A stretch of 23,434 nucleotides of DNA from DATNFP01 sp035606335 (GTDB lineage: Bacteria; Bacteroidota; Bacteroidia; Chitinophagales; Chitinophagaceae), in contig DATNFP010000131.1 in assembly GCA_035606335.1 (NCBI GenBank), positions 1 through 23,434 of the forward strand, given 5' to 3'. The notes beneath the pieces were generated by a model. The model had not been told where the DNA came from. It made no database searches and saw only the letters and a program-made list of their open reading frames with translations. Position numbers and translations under genes: made by a program. Shown here in pieces: positions 23,272 through 23,434 of this stretch. Within the stretch, counting starts at the first letter, position 1. Each line of letters starts with the position of its first letter.

Positions 23272-23433
23272 TCAGGCAATAAGTTGCTGGGCCAGTCCGA
23301 TAAGCAGCCCGTCGGTAGCGCGCAGGTAGCAAAGCCGGTAAGAATTTTGATACTGAACTACCTCTCCAACTATTTGGGCACCATGTTTTTCTTTAAGCCT
23401 TGTCACCATCTCATCAATGTTTTCAACAGTAAA
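23272..23433 (-). CDS. Partial C-terminus of a VOC (glyoxalase/bleomycin-resistance) family protein
   Basis: The frame enters at the right edge and stops at TGA (23274-23272), giving the last 53 residues. Segments FTVENIDEMVTRLKEKHG and YRLCYLRATDGLLIGLAQQL match the C-terminal beta-alpha-beta module of VOC superfamily proteins, in which the strand ending in a D/E-G-I-L turn supplies a metal ligand in many members. The substrate cannot be inferred from this fragment. Only the 3' end is visible. Confidence 0.7.
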   Translation of the reverse strand, partial: FTVENIDEMVTRLKEKHGAQIVGEVVQYQNSYRLCYLRATDGLLIGLAQQLIA

Positions 23434-23434
23434 C

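Noticed and set aside
23135..23332. 65-codon minus-strand frame across the repeats
   Set aside because: It overlaps both the hairpin repeats and the VOC C-terminus in a different frame; the VOC frame has clear family motifs.

Overview
The window looks like a chromosomal segment of a Bacteroidota bacterium, most likely in or near the Chitinophagaceae. Several genes and both tRNAs are preceded by the Bacteroidota -7 promoter element TAnnTTTG, sometimes with a -33 TTG. Classical Shine-Dalgarno sequences are scarce. There is a TonB-dependent receptor with an N-terminal carboxypeptidase-regulatory-like domain, and there are lipoproteins of the type common in that phylum. The placement within the phylum is inference.

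Layout. 1-392 (minus): start of a TPR-type regulator or kinase, cut by the window edge. 455-3178 (minus): lipoprotein fusing a YncE-like beta-propeller to an alkaline-phosphatase-like phosphoesterase. 3313-3387 (minus): tRNA-Val with a perfect-consensus promoter and a terminator. 3482-10582 (minus): seven-gene heme operon in the transcribed order hemA-hemC-hemD-hemE-hemF-hemB-hemL. 10761-12358 (plus): divergent hemH-hemJ. Together these nine genes encode every step from glutamyl-tRNA to protoheme by the classical protoporphyrin route, with HemJ as the protoporphyrinogen oxidase.

12359-15571 is a mixed housekeeping stretch: an orphan 103-residue protein, a DinB-fold protein, a secreted protein with a carboxypeptidase-regulatory-like domain, class 2 dihydroorotate dehydrogenase (pyrD), and an unannotated 50-residue ORF with a good Shine-Dalgarno sequence. 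15818-19987 (plus) is a tight three-gene run: TPR lipoprotein, rpe, TonB-dependent receptor. tRNA-Lys (20102-20174) with promoter and terminator follows.

Downstream of tRNA-Lys the sequence becomes AT-rich and accessory: a class III nucleotide-cyclase-like gene with a possible C-terminal frameshift, then on the minus strand a RecF/SMC-like ATPase plus a DUF4276 (TOPRIM-like) gene. This pair has the two-gene architecture of OLD, AbiL and PARIS type defence modules. It is preceded by an unannotated 34-residue ORF whose stop overlaps the ATPase start in an ATGA junction. Next come two tandem ~58-bp double-hairpin repeats (70-bp period) that resemble REP elements, and the C-terminal end of a VOC/glyoxalase protein at the right edge. 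The most promising new biology is the 20.3-23.25 kb block: candidate defence genes, a coupled mini-ORF and REP-like hairpins. The internal cysteine cluster in ferrochelatase is also worth attention.
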